Assembly: GCA_013152695.1 (NCBI GenBank)
Contig: JAADFV010000188.1
Location: 1,959 to 7,289, forward strand
Origin: Chloroflexota bacterium
Lineage (GTDB): Bacteria; Chloroflexota; Anaerolineae; J102
Length of the DNA: 5,331 nt
Direction: 5' to 3'
Below the pieces are notes generated by a model, which saw only the letters and a program-made list of their open reading frames with translations, was not told the DNA's origin and searched no databases. How positions within the stretch are numbered: the stretch's first letter is position 1; every line of letters starts with the position of its first letter. The position numbers were made by a program, and so were the translations under genes. Shown here piece after piece: positions 5,140 through 5,331 of the stretch.

Positions 5140-5331
5140 TTATTGGAGTATCTCATGCTGCATAGTCCAAAGGCGGTGGTAGAGTCCGCCCGCAGCAATG
5201 AGTTCATCGTGGCTTCCTTGCTCGAGAATACGGCCAGAGCGCAAGACTACTATCTCGTCCATTTGCTCCATGCCCAGGAGACGGTGAGTGATGACGAGGA
5301 CGCTGCGCCGGGCCATGAGGGGCTCCAAGTC
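5140..5331 (-). CDS. cydC: ABC exporter ATPase C-terminus, probably CydC (partial)
   Basis: The last 63 codons of a - strand gene whose 5' part lies beyond the window edge; the stop is TAA (complement of 5140-5142). The residues VLVITHR contain the H-loop histidine of ABC ATPases, followed by the usual C-terminal block [28 protein letters not shown]. The combination [13 protein letters not shown] and the GGLYHRLW ending resemble CydC, the partner of CydD in the heterodimeric exporter of cysteine/glutathione needed for cytochrome bd and c-type cytochrome assembly. Walker A, signature and Walker B motifs are outside the window, so assignment within the exporter family rests on this short tail alone; a generic multidrug or lipid exporter is the alternative. 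It converges on the nirS-like gene, leaving 156 bases between the stops that hold the terminator and nothing else recognisable. Any TTG or ATG near the edge is internal, not the true start. Confidence 0.7.
   Translation of the reverse strand, partial: DLEPLMARRSVLVITHRLLGMEQMDEIVVLRSGRILEQGSHDELIAAGGLYHRLWTMQHEILQ

Overview
The window carries a short piece of a respiratory (denitrification-type) gene cluster on the + strand, followed by the tail of an unrelated or loosely related gene on the - strand. The central gene (2791-4983) encodes a cytochrome cd1 nitrite reductase (NirS-type) of unusual build. It is a lipoprotein with a coiled-coil stalk and an additional N-terminal cytochrome c domain in front of the usual heme c / heme d1 body. 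Several points fit a Chloroflexota (Anaerolineae-like) or similar monoderm bacterium: a redox enzyme that is soluble and periplasmic in proteobacteria is lipid-anchored here, its first cytochrome has a CPxGPC-MP style loop, and the d1 domain has many extra cysteine pairs. This assignment is an inference and was not tested by any search.

Layout. Positions 1-87 are the last codons of an upstream gene whose TGA overlaps the next start (ATGA). Positions 84-992 encode a lipoprotein with a SUMF1/FGE-type fold that lacks the catalytic cysteine pair. Positions 1003-1932 encode a UbiA-superfamily heme O synthase (CtaB-like). Positions 1968-2654 encode a six-helix membrane protein that I do not recognise. 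A 136-bp gap with possible promoter elements follows, then the nirS-like gene and a strong intrinsic terminator (5004-5042). From 5140 to the window edge, on the - strand, is the C-terminus of an ABC exporter ATPase that looks like CydC.

How the genes may work together. The short spacings suggest that the upstream gene, the SUMF1 protein, ctaB and the membrane protein form one transcript. The nirS-like gene is either the last cistron or has its own promoter in the 136-bp gap. The nitrite reductase would reduce nitrite to NO on the outer membrane face, with its fused cytochrome acting as a built-in electron donor. CtaB makes heme O, used by heme-copper enzymes and not by NirS, so a heme-copper NO reductase or oxidase just upstream is a reasonable guess, but none is visible. 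SUMF1-fold proteins (NirV) are known neighbours of copper nitrite reductase genes. CydDC-type exporters supply reductant for cytochrome assembly, which would suit an enzyme with two c-type hemes. No heme d1 biosynthesis gene lies in the window.
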